Shown here: one piece after another, positions 10,257 to 20,824 of the stretch
How the letters are laid out: each line of letters starts with the position of its first letter
Position numbering within the stretch: the stretch's first letter is position 1
Origin: Pleurodeles waltl
Taxonomy: Eukaryota > Chordata > Amphibia > Caudata > Salamandridae
Direction of reading: 5' to 3'
DNA: 64,000 bases
Assembly (NCBI RefSeq): GCF_031143425.1
Contig: NC_090447.1
Location: 26,199,426 to 26,263,425 of the forward strand
The notes under the pieces: generated by a model
Told to the model about the DNA's origin: nothing
Seen by the model: only the letters and a program-made list of their open reading frames with translations
Database searches by the model: none
Program-made: the position numbers and the translations under genes

Positions 10257-11103
10257 TGCTGGGTGTTCTGGTGCGAGTCCTAGTGGCTGTAGTGGTAGTG
10301 CATGCAGGTGAGAGTGTAGACGACACTGGGAGGGAGGAGGGAGACGACGAGGAGGGGGACACAGTGGAGGCAGTGGATGTTGCTGTGTCTGTGTGTGGGT
10401 GATGCTTGTGTGAGTGCCTGTGGGATGTGTGGTGCCTATGTTTGCCTGAGCTGCCCTTGTGTGTTGAGGTGTGTGCAGGCTGGTCTGATGGTGTGCTTGG
10501 AATAGGCTGGGGTACAGGGGATTGGGTCTGGGTGGAGGAAGTTGGAGGGGGGAGGCTAGACACAGGGACAATGGCTGCCATCAGTGCTGAGGCTAGAGAT
10601 TGCAGGGTTCGATGATGGGCAGCCTGACCAGAATGAATGCCCTCCAGGAATGCATTTGTTTGTTGCAACTCCCTTTCTACACCCTGGATGGCATTCACAA
10701 AGGTAGACTGCCCATCAGTGAGTGACCTGAGGCGGTCAATGGCCTCCTCACTGAGGGCAGCAGGGGTGGCAGGGGCTGAGGTGCCTGGGGCGAAGGTGAT
10801 GCCCACCCTCCTGGGTGAGCAGGCACGGAGCGAAGGCTGAGGGGCTGCTAGGAGGGCGGTGCTGGTAGGGGGGTGGCGGCTGTACCTGTAGAAGTGGGGG
10901 GGGCACAGATGGTGCCGCCACCACAAGGGAGCTCCCATCGGATGACGAGTCCGTGTCGCTGTTTGCTGATCCGGTCACCGACGTGAAGCTCCCCTCGCCC
11001 TCCGTCCCACTGGTGTATTCTGTGTCCGTGGTGTGGCCCTCCATGGCCATGTGAGACGCAGACCCCTCATGCTCCGGTGCCACTGTACCTCCGCCTGATG
11101 ATG
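10257..11103 (-). pseudogene. Harbinger Myb/SANT-like protein 2, exon 3 (first part)
   Basis: The acceptor lies at the complement of 11104-11105, and the frame enters as ASSGGGTVAPEHEG, giving an acidic Ser/Thr-rich linker. A frame change occurs at the run of eight G (10896-10903). After it comes a predicted coiled coil, EEAIDRLRSLTDGQSTFVNA with VERELQQTNAFLEG (about 10760-10620), similar in layout to the C-terminal coil of Myb-like protein 1. A Ser/Thr/Pro/His-rich tail follows. The coding is interrupted at about 10256 by the L2-like LINE and resumes below about 6860. Confidence 0.7.
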
Positions 11104-11488
11104 CTGATGCACAACAGAACAGGGAGACCACAAAAAAGGGGTGGGGAAACAGAAGAAAGACAGGTTGAGTGCATGGCTTACCGCTAACGTTGGCGGACAA
11201 TACAGACACAGCAGCCCACTGCACTACGCCGTGCTATTGGCCTCTACAGATGCAATTCCTGGGATTTGGCCTACATGGCTATGAGTGTCATCTACCCATA
11301 TAGATGACACAGGGGCATGTATACCTGTACTTGCCACTCTACAGAGGTGGGGTGGAGTGGCACATGACCTGGATTCCGGAGGGGCCTAGCCTACGGAACT
11401 CGCCCTGGCCTAGGGAAACCCACAGCCCTCCTCCCCCACCCAGACACCTCCACTGCGTGCAAAGTCATGAGAATGTGAGTGTACTCAC

Positions 11489-11759
11489 CCCCTTGTGTCT
11501 GCTGTGATGCCCTCATGCGCCCATCCAACCCAGGGTAGGCCACTGCCAGGATCCGGAACATCAGGGGGGTCATGGTGCGACGGGCACCCCTCCCACGTTG
11601 GGAGGCCATCCCCAGCTGAGCCTCCGCCGTCTTCTTGTTCCAACGGTGAATGTCCTCCCATCTTTTATGGCAGTGGGTGCTCCGTCTCTGGTGGACCCCC
11701 AGGGTCTGGACGTCCTTGGCGATGGCACGCCAAATATCCTTCTTCTGGTGGGCGCTGAC
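11489..11759 (-). CDS. Harbinger Myb/SANT-like protein 2, exon 2
   Basis: A 271-bp exon bounded by an AG acceptor (complement of 11760-11761) and a GTGAGT donor (complement of 11483-11488). It continues in phase 0 from exon 1 with SAHQKKDIWRAIAKDV, then RRSTHCHKRWEDIHRWNKKT. This gives the two conserved Trp-containing helices of a Myb/SANT-like DNA-binding domain. A basic stretch (GRGARRTMTPL) follows. The phase-1 end is matched by exon 3. The protein is distinct from Myb-like protein 1 of the same transposon; the two share layout but little sequence. Confidence 0.8.
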
Positions 11760-11956
11760 CTACATGACATGTACAGGGGAAGAAGAGAAGTCATTAGCAA
11801 CAGCACCGTCGAAGTGAGTGGCCCACATCCCTGCCCTTGCCATGTGGCACATGCAATCACACTTCTACATGCTCGCAGGACTCTGCCCCCTTCCTACTGA
11901 CATCCAGCCATCTCCACCCAGGCATAGCCCATACAACATGCTCCCTGTGTACTTAC

Positions 11957-12070
11957 CTGTTGGTCTGGAGGACCGTAGAGTAGCGTGTACTGGGGGAGGA
12001 CCCCGTCCACGAGCTTCTGCAACTCCTGTGCAGTGAAGGCAGGGGCCCTTTCCCCAGATGCACAAGCCAT
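11957..12070 (-). CDS. Harbinger Myb/SANT-like protein 2, exon 1
   Basis: A 38-codon exon beginning with ATG at 12070 (MACASGERAPAFTAQELQKL) and ending at a GTAAGT donor (complement of 11951-11956). It encodes the first helix of a Myb/SANT-like domain; the rest of the domain lies in exon 2 in the same phase. The start codon faces the transposase gene across a CpG-rich intergenic region (12071-12534), which suggests a shared divergent promoter. The reading-frame fit across the intron supports a real gene rather than a chance ORF. Confidence 0.8.
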
Positions 12071-12534
12071 TGTCTCTTCCAGACCGAGGTCACAGCAGCA
12101 CTTGCAGTGTAGGTCCTCTCCTGTTGAAGACCAGGTATCGAGTGATTGAACAGATAGAAAATGGCGGTCACGTCCGCGGCGGTGACGTCCGCGGCGGTGC
12201 GTATCATCACCGCCGGCGCACTTCGTCATTGGCTCCTGGGACCCATAGGGTCCAATGTTAACCGATGCAGCATTGCGCCGCGGTCTTTGACTGCCTACAG
12301 CGACGGTGTACAACGCCAGCGCAGTTACCTCACATCCCATTGTCCCACTTTAGAGGTCAGGCAGCCGCCATTTCAGGGGACCACATGGCTTCATTTACAA
12401 CTGCGTCATACATACCTAGGCCTACACTCAACACACATACAGGAAGGACATTGTATTTAGTGTCATGTCCTGTGTAGCTGTGGGTACATACCTCAGGATT
12501 TGTTGACTCTGTGGTCGCTGTTGTCCTTCCTAGG
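12071..12534. promoter_or_regulatory. Divergent promoter region between Myb-like 2 and transposase
   Basis: The interval separates two head-to-head genes. At 12170-12199 the 15-mer ACGTCCGCGGCGGTG occurs twice in tandem, giving GGTCACG/TGACGTCC half-sites of CRE type beside GGCGG motifs like those at the transposon ends. A pyrimidine tract followed by CCTAG at 12521-12534 could be a splice acceptor for the first visible transposase exon. Confidence 0.5.
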
Positions 12535-13569
12535 CACCGTCAGCTGGGACATGTGAGGAGATGGCAGAATCCTCCGGTGTACCGACCGCTGGTGGACCTG
12601 TTAACAATGGAGGAGCTACATTTAATCATCACCTACAGGTTTGACCGTGCCACAATCCAGGAACTGTGTACCCAGTTGGAGCCAGACCTGATGTCACCAA
12701 TCCGCCATCCCGCAGGAATCCCCCCTCAAGTGCAGGTGCTATCAGTGCTCCATTTCCTAGCAAGTGGGTCATTTCAGACAACAGTGGCCATGGCATCAGG
12801 GATGCCCCAGCCTATGTTTTCCAACGTGTTGTCCAGAGTGTTGTCTTCCCTGCTGAAACACGTGAGGAGCTACATCGTTTTCCCTCAGGTGGAGGATTTG
12901 GCGACAGTTAAAGGTGACTTCTATGCCCTTGGACATATCCCTAACATCATAGGTGCCATTGATGGGACCCATGTGGCTCTGGTCCCCCGCCACAGGAGTG
13001 AACAGGTGTACAGGAACCGGAAGAGTTATAATTCGATGAATGTACAGATGGTATGTTTGGCATACCAGTACATCTCCTAGGTAAATGCTATGTTCCCTGG
13101 CTCAGTGCATGACACCTACATCCTGCGTAATAGCAGCATCCCGTATGTGATTGGTCAACTCCAGAGACACCATGTGTGGCTATTAGGGGACTCTGGTTAC
13201 CCCAACCTGTCATGGCTATTGACCCCAGTGAGGAATCCCAGGACCAGGGCAGAGGAACGCTACAATGAGGCCCATGGGCGGAATAGGAGGGTGATCGAAC
13301 GCACCTTCGGCCTCCTGAAGGCCAGGTTCAGGTGCCTCCATATGACAGGTGGTTCCCTATTCTACTCACCAAGGAAGGTGTGCCAGATCATCAACGCCTG
13401 CTCGATGCTTCACAATCTTGCTTTGCGACGCCAGGTGCCTTTTCTGCAGGAGGATGGTCTAGATGACGGTGTTGTGGCAGCTGTGCAGACTGTGGACATT
13501 GATGAGGAGGAAGCAGAGGAAGAAGACATTGATAACAGGGACTCTGTCATACAGCAATATTTCCAGTGA
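12535..13569 (+). pseudogene. PIF/Harbinger DDE transposase (HARBI1-like), one in-frame stop
   Basis: A plus-strand frame through 13569, interrupted only by TAG at 13078-13080; the codons on both sides are in the same frame. The catalytic triad is visible: Asp in GAIDGTHVAL (12961), Asp in WLLGDSGYPN (13189) and Glu in NRRVIERTFGLLKARFR (13297). The upstream helical part includes RFDRATIQELC, and the C-terminus is acidic. The length (about 345 codons) fits the HARBI1 family. The first in-frame ATG is 12607, but similarity extends upstream to an AG acceptor-like site at 12534, so an earlier exon is likely. The enzyme would cut the GGGGGTCATT ends with help from the Myb-like proteins; the stop makes this copy non-functional unless read through. 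Confidence 0.9.
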
Positions 13570-14048
13570 CACACAGGTGAGAACAAATATTTTACTAATA
13601 CATTCACTTTCACACTTCTACCTCTTTCCTGTCTGTCAATTTGAAGTAGTATCTGCTAACTGAGTGATACATTTCCATTACGGTTTCACAGGTGTGGTTA
13701 CCAACGTGTGTCATCTGCTTGCATCCTTCATGGACTTGTGATGTGTGACATAGGTATGTTGACATTACTATTGAGAACGGATTTTGTCACTGTCATAGCT
13801 AATACACATTTTCAAAATCACAGACTGACTCCAGATTGTTTTGTGGTTCAAGGGTGTTTATGGAAGTGCTAATTATTGGAGGGGGTGGCAAAATGGTGAT
13901 GGGTGATGGTGTAGGAATGTCCATGGCAGAGTCCAGTCTATAAGTGTCACAGGTGCATTGCCCATATGGGCATAGGAAGTGGAGCTGGGGCAGTTCCAAT
14001 CTGGACAGGGTAACAAAGTGGGACAGTGGGAGGACAATCAGGGTGGTC

Positions 14049-15534
14049 TCATTTCCTGGCGGGGGTCTTGCCATCTTGCTCTGTCCTGTTCCTGGATCTC
14101 AGGGACCGCTTGCGGGGTGGTTCTCTGTCTGCAGGGGGTGGGGTGCTGGTGTGGTGGTCCTGTGGCGGGGTGTCCTGTCCACTAGCACCGACGGAGGTGG
14201 TGGGCAGTTCATCATCCATGCTAGTGTCAGGGGCCCCTTGGAGTGCCACGGTGTCCCTCATGGTCTTTTGTATGTCCTTCAGCACCCCTACGATGGTGGC
14301 CAGGGCGGTGCTGATGGTTCTGAGCTCCTCCCTGAACCCCAAATACTGTTTGTCCTGCATGCGCTGGGTCTCCTGAAACTTGGCCAGGACCATAGCCATC
14401 GTCTCCTGGGAGTGGTGGTATGCTCCCATGATGGAGAAGAGGGCCTCGTGGAGAGTGGGTTCCCTTGGCCTGTCCGCCCCCTGTGTTCCTGTGCCTCCGT
14501 CCCCTGGACCGTGTGCCCACTACCACTGCCCCCATGTCCCTGTTGTTGTTGGGGTGGTAGGTTATCCTGGGTTCCCTGTAGTGGTGGACACACAGCTGAC
14601 TGACGTGTCCTGGGTATGGAGGTATGGGCCCGCTGGGTGGGTGCTGTGCTGGTGTTACCAGAGGGTCTAAGGTCAGTGTTGGGCTGTGCCTGTGCGAGGG
14701 GAACTGACTGTCCCGAGGCCCACAATGGTCCGGGCTGGTAATCTGGATCCAGTTGGACAGAGCTGCTGTCATCACTGTGGGCCTCTTCTGGGGGTGGAGT
14801 GGACATGTCTGGACTCTCCTGTGTGGTGACTTTATGTAGTGGTCCTGCAGGGGTATAAAAGCATGATTGTTGCATGTGTATGTGTCATGGTGTGCAATGG
14901 GTGGGTGTGTGTGCACCCCAGTGCAAGCATTCCTGTGTGGGGGCTTGTGTGATGATGGTTGGGGGGTGTTATGGGTATGTGCAGTGGGCATGCTTTAGTG
15001 ATGTGTGTCCATGCTTAGTTGTATCATGCAGGGCTTGGTGTTAGGATGGGTGGTTTGTGTTATAAGTACATTAGTGAGGAGTTGGAGTGATAGGGGAGGG
15101 GGTGAGGGTGGGGTGTGTGATACCATGCTGGTAGGGTGGGGGATATGATAGTTAAGATTTGACTTACCAGTGTCCATTCCTCCACCGACTCCTCCAAGGC
15201 CCTCAGGATGCATAATGGTCAAGACCTGCTCCTCCCATGTTGTTAGTTGTGGGGGAGCAGGTGGGGGTCCGCCACCAGTCCGCTGAATTGCGATGTTGTG
15301 CCTGGAGACTACTGAACGCACCTTCCCCCGTAGGTCGTTCCACCTCTTCCTGATGTCCTCCCGATTTCTTGGGTGCTGTACCCTGTCGACAATTCTTCGC
15401 CATAGCTCCATCTTCCTGGCTATGGAGGTGTGCTGCACCTGTGATCCAAATAGCTGTGGCTCTACCCGTACGATTTCCTCCACAATGACCCTGAGCTCCT
15501 CCTCGGAAAACCTGGGGTGTCTTTGGCGTGCCAT
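14049..15534 (-). pseudogene. Harbinger Myb/SANT-like DNA-binding protein 1 (two exons, frameshifted)
   Basis: Exon 1 runs from ATG at 15534 to 15168 and encodes MARQRHPRFSEEELRVIVEE followed by a Myb/SANT-like three-helix domain (residues about 7-80, with WRRIVDRV and IRKRWNDLRGKV). It ends at a GTAAGT donor. Exon 2 starts at 14844 after CCCTGCAG. The phase-1 intron joins the frames correctly into an acidic, Pro/Gln-rich linker. The last part (14429-14049), in another frame, encodes a coiled coil (METMAMVLAKFQETQ-like, then LKDIQKTMRDTV) and a basic PPRKRSLRSRNR tail, probably a nuclear signal. One frameshift near 14460 breaks it. PIF/Harbinger elements encode such partners to bring the transposase to the nucleus and the ends. 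Confidence 0.8.
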
Positions 15535-15839
15535 GGGGTGGTGTAGGTGATGTGTGGGGTGGTGTATGTGGTGATGAGTGTGGTGATGTGTTGTGGTGTG
15601 TGGAATTATGTGCGTGGATGTTGTGTGGGTGATGGTGTTTTGTGCCTCTGTGTGGTGTGGTTCTCTACTGCTGTGCTCTCTCTCTGTCGCCTTCGTCTCT
15701 GATTTTTGGTCGTAGGGGTTTGTGGGTGATGTGGGTGTGTGTTTTATATTGTGTTGGGTGTGTGAGTGTTGTTTGTATGTGTATCAGGTGTGTGTATTTT
15801 GAATTGTCCAATGTGGCGGTGTTTTGGAGATGTGTGTGT

Positions 15840-16135
15840 ATTTTGAGCGCGGCGGTGTGTACCGCCAATGGAATACCACGGTTGAAAGACCGCCGCGTGG
15901 ATTTGTGGGTCGTAATAGCATGGGCGTGTGTCTGTTGGCGTGACGGTGTCGGTTTTGTTTTCGCCAGTTTATCACTGACCTTTGGTGTGGCGGACTTGTG
16001 TGGGTGTCTGAATTTCAGCGGATTCCGAGATGTGGGTCATAATAGCTGTGGCGGATTTCCGCGGCCGCGGCGGTGTGTTGGCGGTCTTCTGCATGGCGGT
16101 AAGCGGCTTTTACCGCCAATGTTGTAATGACCCCC
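15840..16135. promoter_or_regulatory. Right Harbinger TIR and subterminal GGCGG/CCGCC cluster
   Basis: A mirror of the left end: repeated GGCGG, CCGCC and GCGGCGG motifs (near 15849, 15865, 15890, 16053, 16069, 16096 and 16113) lead into GTTGTAATGACCCCC ending at 16135. Confidence 0.6.
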
Positions 16136-17408
16136 TTAGTGTGTGGGCACCCTGGCACTAGCCAAGGTGCCCCCACATTGTTCAGGGTAGATTCCCCGGA
16201 CTTTGTGAGTGCGGGGACACCATTACATGCGTGCACTACAAATAGGTCAATACCTATATGTAGCGTCACCATGGTAACTCCGAACCTGGCCATGTAACAT
16301 GTCTAGGATCATGGAATTGTCACCCCCAATAACATTCTGGTATTGGGGGGACAATTCCATGCATCCCGGGTCTCTAGCACAGAACCCTGGTACTGCCAAA
16401 CTTGCTTTCCGGGGTCTCCACTGCAGCTGCTGCCAACCCCTCAGACAGGTTTCTGTACCCCTGGGGCCTGGGCAGCCCGGTCCCAGGAAGGTAGAACAAA
16501 GAATTTCCTCAGAGAGAGGGTGTTACACCCTCTCCCTTTGGAAACAGGTGTGAAGGGCTGGGGAGGAGTAGCCTCCCCCAGCCTCTGGAAATGCTTTGAT
16601 GGGCACAGATGGTGCCCTCTCTGCATAAGCCAGTCTACACCGGTTAAGGGATCCCCGAGCCCTGCTCTGGCACGAAACTGGACAAAGGGAAGGGGAGTGA
16701 CAACTCCCCTGACCAGCACCTCCCAGGGGAGGTGCTCAGAGCTCCTCCAGTGTGTCCCAGACCTGTGCCATCTTGGATTCAGAGGTGTTGGGGCACAATG
16801 GACAGCTCTGAGTGGCCAGTGCCAACAGGTGATGTCAGAGACCCCTCCTGATAGGTGCTTACCTTTCTCAGTAGCCAATCTTCCTCTGAGGGCTATTTAG
16901 GGTCTCTCCTCTGGGCTATTCTTCAGATAACGAATGCAAGAGCTCACCAGAGTTCCTCTGCACTTCCCTCTTCAACTTCTGCCAAGGATTGACTGCTGAC
17001 TGCTCCAGGACGCCTGCAAAACCGCAACAAAGTAGCAAAGACGACTGCCAGCAACATTGTAGCGCCTCATCCTGCCGGCTTTTTTGACTGTTTCTTGGTG
17101 GTGCATGCTCTGAGGGCTGTCTGCCTTCACCCTGCACTGGGAGCCAAGAAGAAATCGAAGGAATCTTCCCCCTGCTAACGCAGGCACCAAACCTCTGCAT
17201 CACCGGTCCTCTGGGTCCCCTCTCATCCTGACGAGCACGGTCCCTGGAACACAGGAGCTGGGTTCAAGTATCTCCCACAGTCCAGTGGCCCTTCTGTCCA
17301 AATTTGGTGGCGGTAAGTCCTTGTCTCCCCACGCCAGTCAGTAATCCTGTGTACTGCATGATCTGCAGCTGCTCGGGGTTCTGTGCATTTTTCCAAGACT
17401 TCCTTTGT
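16136..17408 (+). repeat. 5' LTR of element A, second part
   Basis: It resumes with the TTAGTGTG sequence found uninterrupted at about 21341 in the 3' LTR and includes the long hairpin at 16307-16365. It keeps the GGTAAGTCC donor-like motif near 17310 and then breaks off about 1.7-1.8 kb into the LTR. The junction with protease coding near 17400-17410 is a deletion breakpoint. Confidence 0.8.
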
Positions 17409-17640
17409 GTAATATGGATAAGTACAAGCAACTTCCCCTAATCAATGGTGTTGAGGTTCAGGCCTACAGGGACACAGGTGCCAGTGTTACCATGGTAATA
17501 GAGAAACTGGAACACCCTGAACAACACCTACTTGGTCACCAGTACCAAGTGACAGACGCTCATAACAACACTATTAGCCACCCCAGGCCTGTTGTGAATC
17601 TCAACTGGGGGGGGGGGGGTTACTGGTCCAAAGAAAGTTG
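17409..17640 (+). pseudogene. pro: Protease of element A
   Basis: It opens with DKYKQLPLINGVEVQAYRDT and an intact DTGAS active-site motif (near 17470-17484), followed by YQVTDAHNN. The frame is lost at the run of ten G near 17609-17618 and continues in another frame from 17640. Pepsin-like retroviral proteases work as dimers to cut Gag-Pol. The 5' side abuts LTR sequence directly, so gag is gone. Confidence 0.75.
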
Positions 17641-19074
17641 TGGTTGGTTCAGATTTACCTGTAGACTGTCTATCAGGAAATGATTTAGAGACATCAGCTA
17701 GGGCAGCAGTGGAGTTGGAGGCTCATGCAGCAATGCTGAGCATTCCAGGGCATATTTTTGCTTTGACAACGGCTCAGGCCAAAAAGCAAAAAGGACAGGG
17801 TGACTTGGATCCTGGAACAATGGACCAAATGCTCCCTAAAGCTAGGGGTAGCAAGGGTAAATCCCTGCCCACTATCCCTCCCTCTACAGATAATTCTCCT
17901 TCTGAGGAAGAAGAATTTCCTCCCTGCGCAGAACCTTCACCAGATGAGCTGGCAGCAGACACTGCTGAGCTTTTGGGTGGAGGGGGGGCTGCCAGGGAAG
18001 AGCTGAGTGTGGCACAGCAATCCTGTCCCACATTAGAGGGTCTAAGACCGCAAACTGTCAAACAGCAAAATGGGTATGTCAGTGACTCATATAGAGTTTA
18101 CTGGGAGGACAACCTCTTGTACACAGAGGCAAGGGACCCAAAACCTGGAGCATCCAGGAGATTGGCCATTCCCCTGCAGTACAGAGAGTTCCTCCTAACT
18201 CTGGCACATGACATTACTTTGGCTGGGCATTGGGGCCAGATTAAAACATGGGAAAGGCTTGTCCCCCTGTTTCACTGGCCTAGGATGTCAGAGGACACAA
18301 AAGATTTTTGCACGTCTTGCGTGACCTGCCAAGCCAGTGACAACACTGCTGGCACTCTAAAGGCTCCCCTCATTCCACTGGCTGTGGTTGGGGTTCCCTT
18401 TGAAAGGGTAGGGGTTGACATAGTTGTCCCCCTTGACCCTCCTACTGCTTCAGGCAATAGGTTTATCTTGGTGGTAGTGGACCATGCCACAAGATATCCT
18501 GAAACAATTCCTCTAAGGACCACTACAACACCTGCAGTGGCAAAAGCCCTCCTGGGAATCTTTTCCAGGGTGGGTTTTCCAAAAGAGGTTGTATCAGACA
18601 GGGGTAACAACTTTATGTCTGCATACTTGAAGGCCATGTGGAAGGAATGTGGTGTAACATACAAATTCACCACACCTTATCATCCACAAACAAATGGACT
18701 GGTAGAGAGGTTTAAGAAAAGTCTCAAAGGAATGATAACGGGATTCCCTGAAAAACTCAGGTGGAGTATGGGATGTCCTGTTACATTGCCTCCTTTTTGC
18801 TTACAGGGAGGTACCCCAGAAAGGAGTGGGCTTCAGCCCCTTTGAACTCCTCTTTGGGCACCCTGTAAGAGGTCCACTAACACTTGTGAAGGAGGGTTGG
18901 GAACAACCTTTAAAAGCTCCCAAACAAGACATAGTGGAATATGTACTCTGCCTAAGATCCAGAATGGCTGGGTACATGAAAAAGGCCAGTAAAAATCTTC
19001 AGGCCATCCAAGAGCTCCAAAAGAAATAGCATGACCAGAAGGCTGTTCTGATTCAGTACCAACCAGGACAGAAG
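17640..19074 (+). pseudogene. int: Integrase of element A (upstream of RT)
   Basis: The 17640-18845 frame starts with the protease tail and a Ser/Glu-rich spacer. An H2C2 zinc-binding module follows (His residues near 18207 and 18225, Cys pairs near 18309-18330). The catalytic core has Asp in VGVDIVVPL (about 18417), Asp in VVSDRGNNF (about 18597) and Glu in GLVERFKK (about 18705): a D,D35E arrangement. A frameshift near 18780-18830 moves to another frame (to TAG at 19027), and the GPY/F-like end (WSGPHLIVEKKGEVTYLV) lies in the next segment. Integrase lies upstream of RT, opposite to canonical gypsy elements. Stops and frameshifts make it a pseudogene. Confidence 0.88.
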
Positions 19075-20792
19075 GTGTGGGTATTGGAGCCTGTGGCCCC
19101 AAGAGCACTCCAAGACAAATGGAGTGGACCCCATCTCATTGTTGAAAAGAAGGGCGAGGTCACCTACTTGGTTGACCTGGGCACTGCCAGGAGTCCGCTT
19201 AGGGTGCTCCATGTCAATCGCCTAAAACCCTACTATGACAGGGCTGATCTCACCCTGCTCATGGCAACAGATGAAGGACAGGAAGAAGAGAATGACCCAC
19301 TCCCTGATCTCTTCTCTTCAACTGAAGATGATGCTTTAGTGGAAGAAGTAGTTTTGGCAGACTGTCTTACTGCTGAGCATGAAGGCAACTGCATAAATCT
19401 CCTTGGTCAGTTTTCTGAACTCTTTTCAACTGTGCCAGGCACCACATCTTGGTGTGAACACACATTTGATACTGGAGACAGCTTACCTGTCAAAAGTAAA
19501 ATCTATAGGCAGACTGACCATGTCAGGGACTGCATAAAGCAAGAAGTTCAGAAAATGCTTGAACTAGGAGTGGTTGAACATTCTGAAAGCCCATGGGCCT
19601 CTCCTGTAGTGCTTGTACCAAAGCCTCACTCAAAATATGGAAAAAGAGAGATGAGGTTTTGTGTAGATTACAGAGGTCTCAACCAGGTAACAAAAACTGA
19701 CGCTCACCCTATACCCAGGGCAGATGAGCTCATAGATACACTGGCATCTGCCAAGTATCTAAGCACCTTTGATTTGACTGCAGGGTATTGGCAGATCAAA
19801 TTATCAGAGGATGCTAAAGCTAAAACTGCATTTTCAACTATAGGAGGGCACTACCAATTTACAGTGATGCCTTTTGGGTTGAAAAATGCACCTGCCGCTT
19901 TTCAGAGGTTGGTGAATACAGTCCTGCAAGGGTTGGAGGCTTTCAGTGCAGCATATCTTGATGATATTGCTGTCTTTAGCTTCACCTGGGATGATCACCT
20001 GGTCCACCTGTGGAAAGTTTTGGAGGCCCTGCAAAAGGCAGGCCTCACTATCAAGTCTTCAAAGTGCCAGATAGGACAGGGGAAAGTGGTTTATCTGGGA
20101 CACCTGTTAGGTGGAGAACAGATTGCACCACTTCAGGGGAAAATCCAGACAATCATGGATTGGGTTCCCCCTACAACTCAGACCCAGGTGAGAGCCTTCC
20201 TAGGCCTCACTGGGTATTACAGGAGATTCATTAAAAACTATGGCTCCATTGCAGCCCCACTTAATGATCTCACTAGTAAGAAGATGCCTAAAAAGGTATT
20301 GTGGACAGCTAGCTGTCAGAAAGCTTTTGAGGAGCTCAAACAGGCCATGTGCACTGCACCTGTCCTAAAAAGCCCATGTTACTCCAAGAAATTCATTGTT
20401 CAACTGATGCATCTGAATTAGGGGTAGGGGCAGTCTTATCACAACTTAACTCTGAGGGCCAGGATCAACCAGTAGCTTTTATCAGCAGAAGGTTGACCCC
20501 TAGAGAAAAGCGTTGGTCTGCAATTGAGAGGGAGGCCTTTGCTGTGGTCTGGGCACTGAAGAAGTTGAGGCCATACCTGTTTGGCACTCACTTCATTGTT
20601 CAGACAGACCCCAAACCTCTACTTTGGCTAAAACAAATGAAAGGTGAAAACCCTAAATTGTTGAGGTGGTCCATATCTCTACAGGGAATGGACTACACAG
20701 TGGAACATAGACCTGGGAGGACCCACTCCACTGCAGATGGACTCTCCAGATATTTCCACTTAGACAATGAAGACTCATCAGGCCATGGCTAG
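19075..20792 (+). pseudogene. pol: Reverse transcriptase and RNase H of element A
   Basis: The frame to 20421 encodes the end of integrase and a linker, then RT with SPWASPVVLVPKP, MRFCVDYRGLN, STFDLTAGYWQIKL, VMPFGLKNAPAAFQ and YLDDIAVF (catalytic Asp pair near 19962). A shift near 20390-20420 moves to the frame that ends at 20792. That frame encodes RNase H, with STDASELGVGAVLSQ, IEREAFAVVWAL and VQTDPKPLL, then YTVEHRPG and ADGLSRYFH. The protein is nearly identical over long stretches to the intact frame of element C (61302-64000), so the two elements are recent relatives. It is followed by a polypurine tract and the 3' LTR. Confidence 0.9.
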
Positions 20793-20804
20793 TCTTATTG
20801 TCCT

Positions 20805-20824
20805 TCGTTTGGGGGGGGTTGTTG
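20805..20824 (+). other. Polypurine tract of element A
   Basis: TTTGGGGGGGGTTGTTG directly precedes the LTR start TGTTGGAAAA at 20825. Element C has the same arrangement in complement at 61272-61284. It would prime plus-strand DNA synthesis. Confidence 0.7.

Larger units (their letters stand above)
3763..16135. mobile_element. Giant PIF/Harbinger DNA transposon
   Basis: A 12,373-bp element bounded by inverted GGGGGTCATTACAAC (3763) and GTTGTAATGACCCCC (ending 16135), flanked by a TTA duplication (3760-3762 and 16136-16138). The empty site is visible in the paralogous LTR at 21335-21345, where TTA occurs once. The 3-bp TTA target and a HARBI1-type DDE transposase inside identify PIF/Harbinger. 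It holds a plus-strand transposase gene (12535-13569), two minus-strand Myb/SANT-like genes (15534-14049 and 12070 to about 6030), three minisatellites and an L2-like LINE (about 6860-10256). Without the LINE it is still about 9 kb, far longer than typical Harbingers. Large Harbinger elements have, to my recollection, been reported from newts. Confidence 0.95.
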
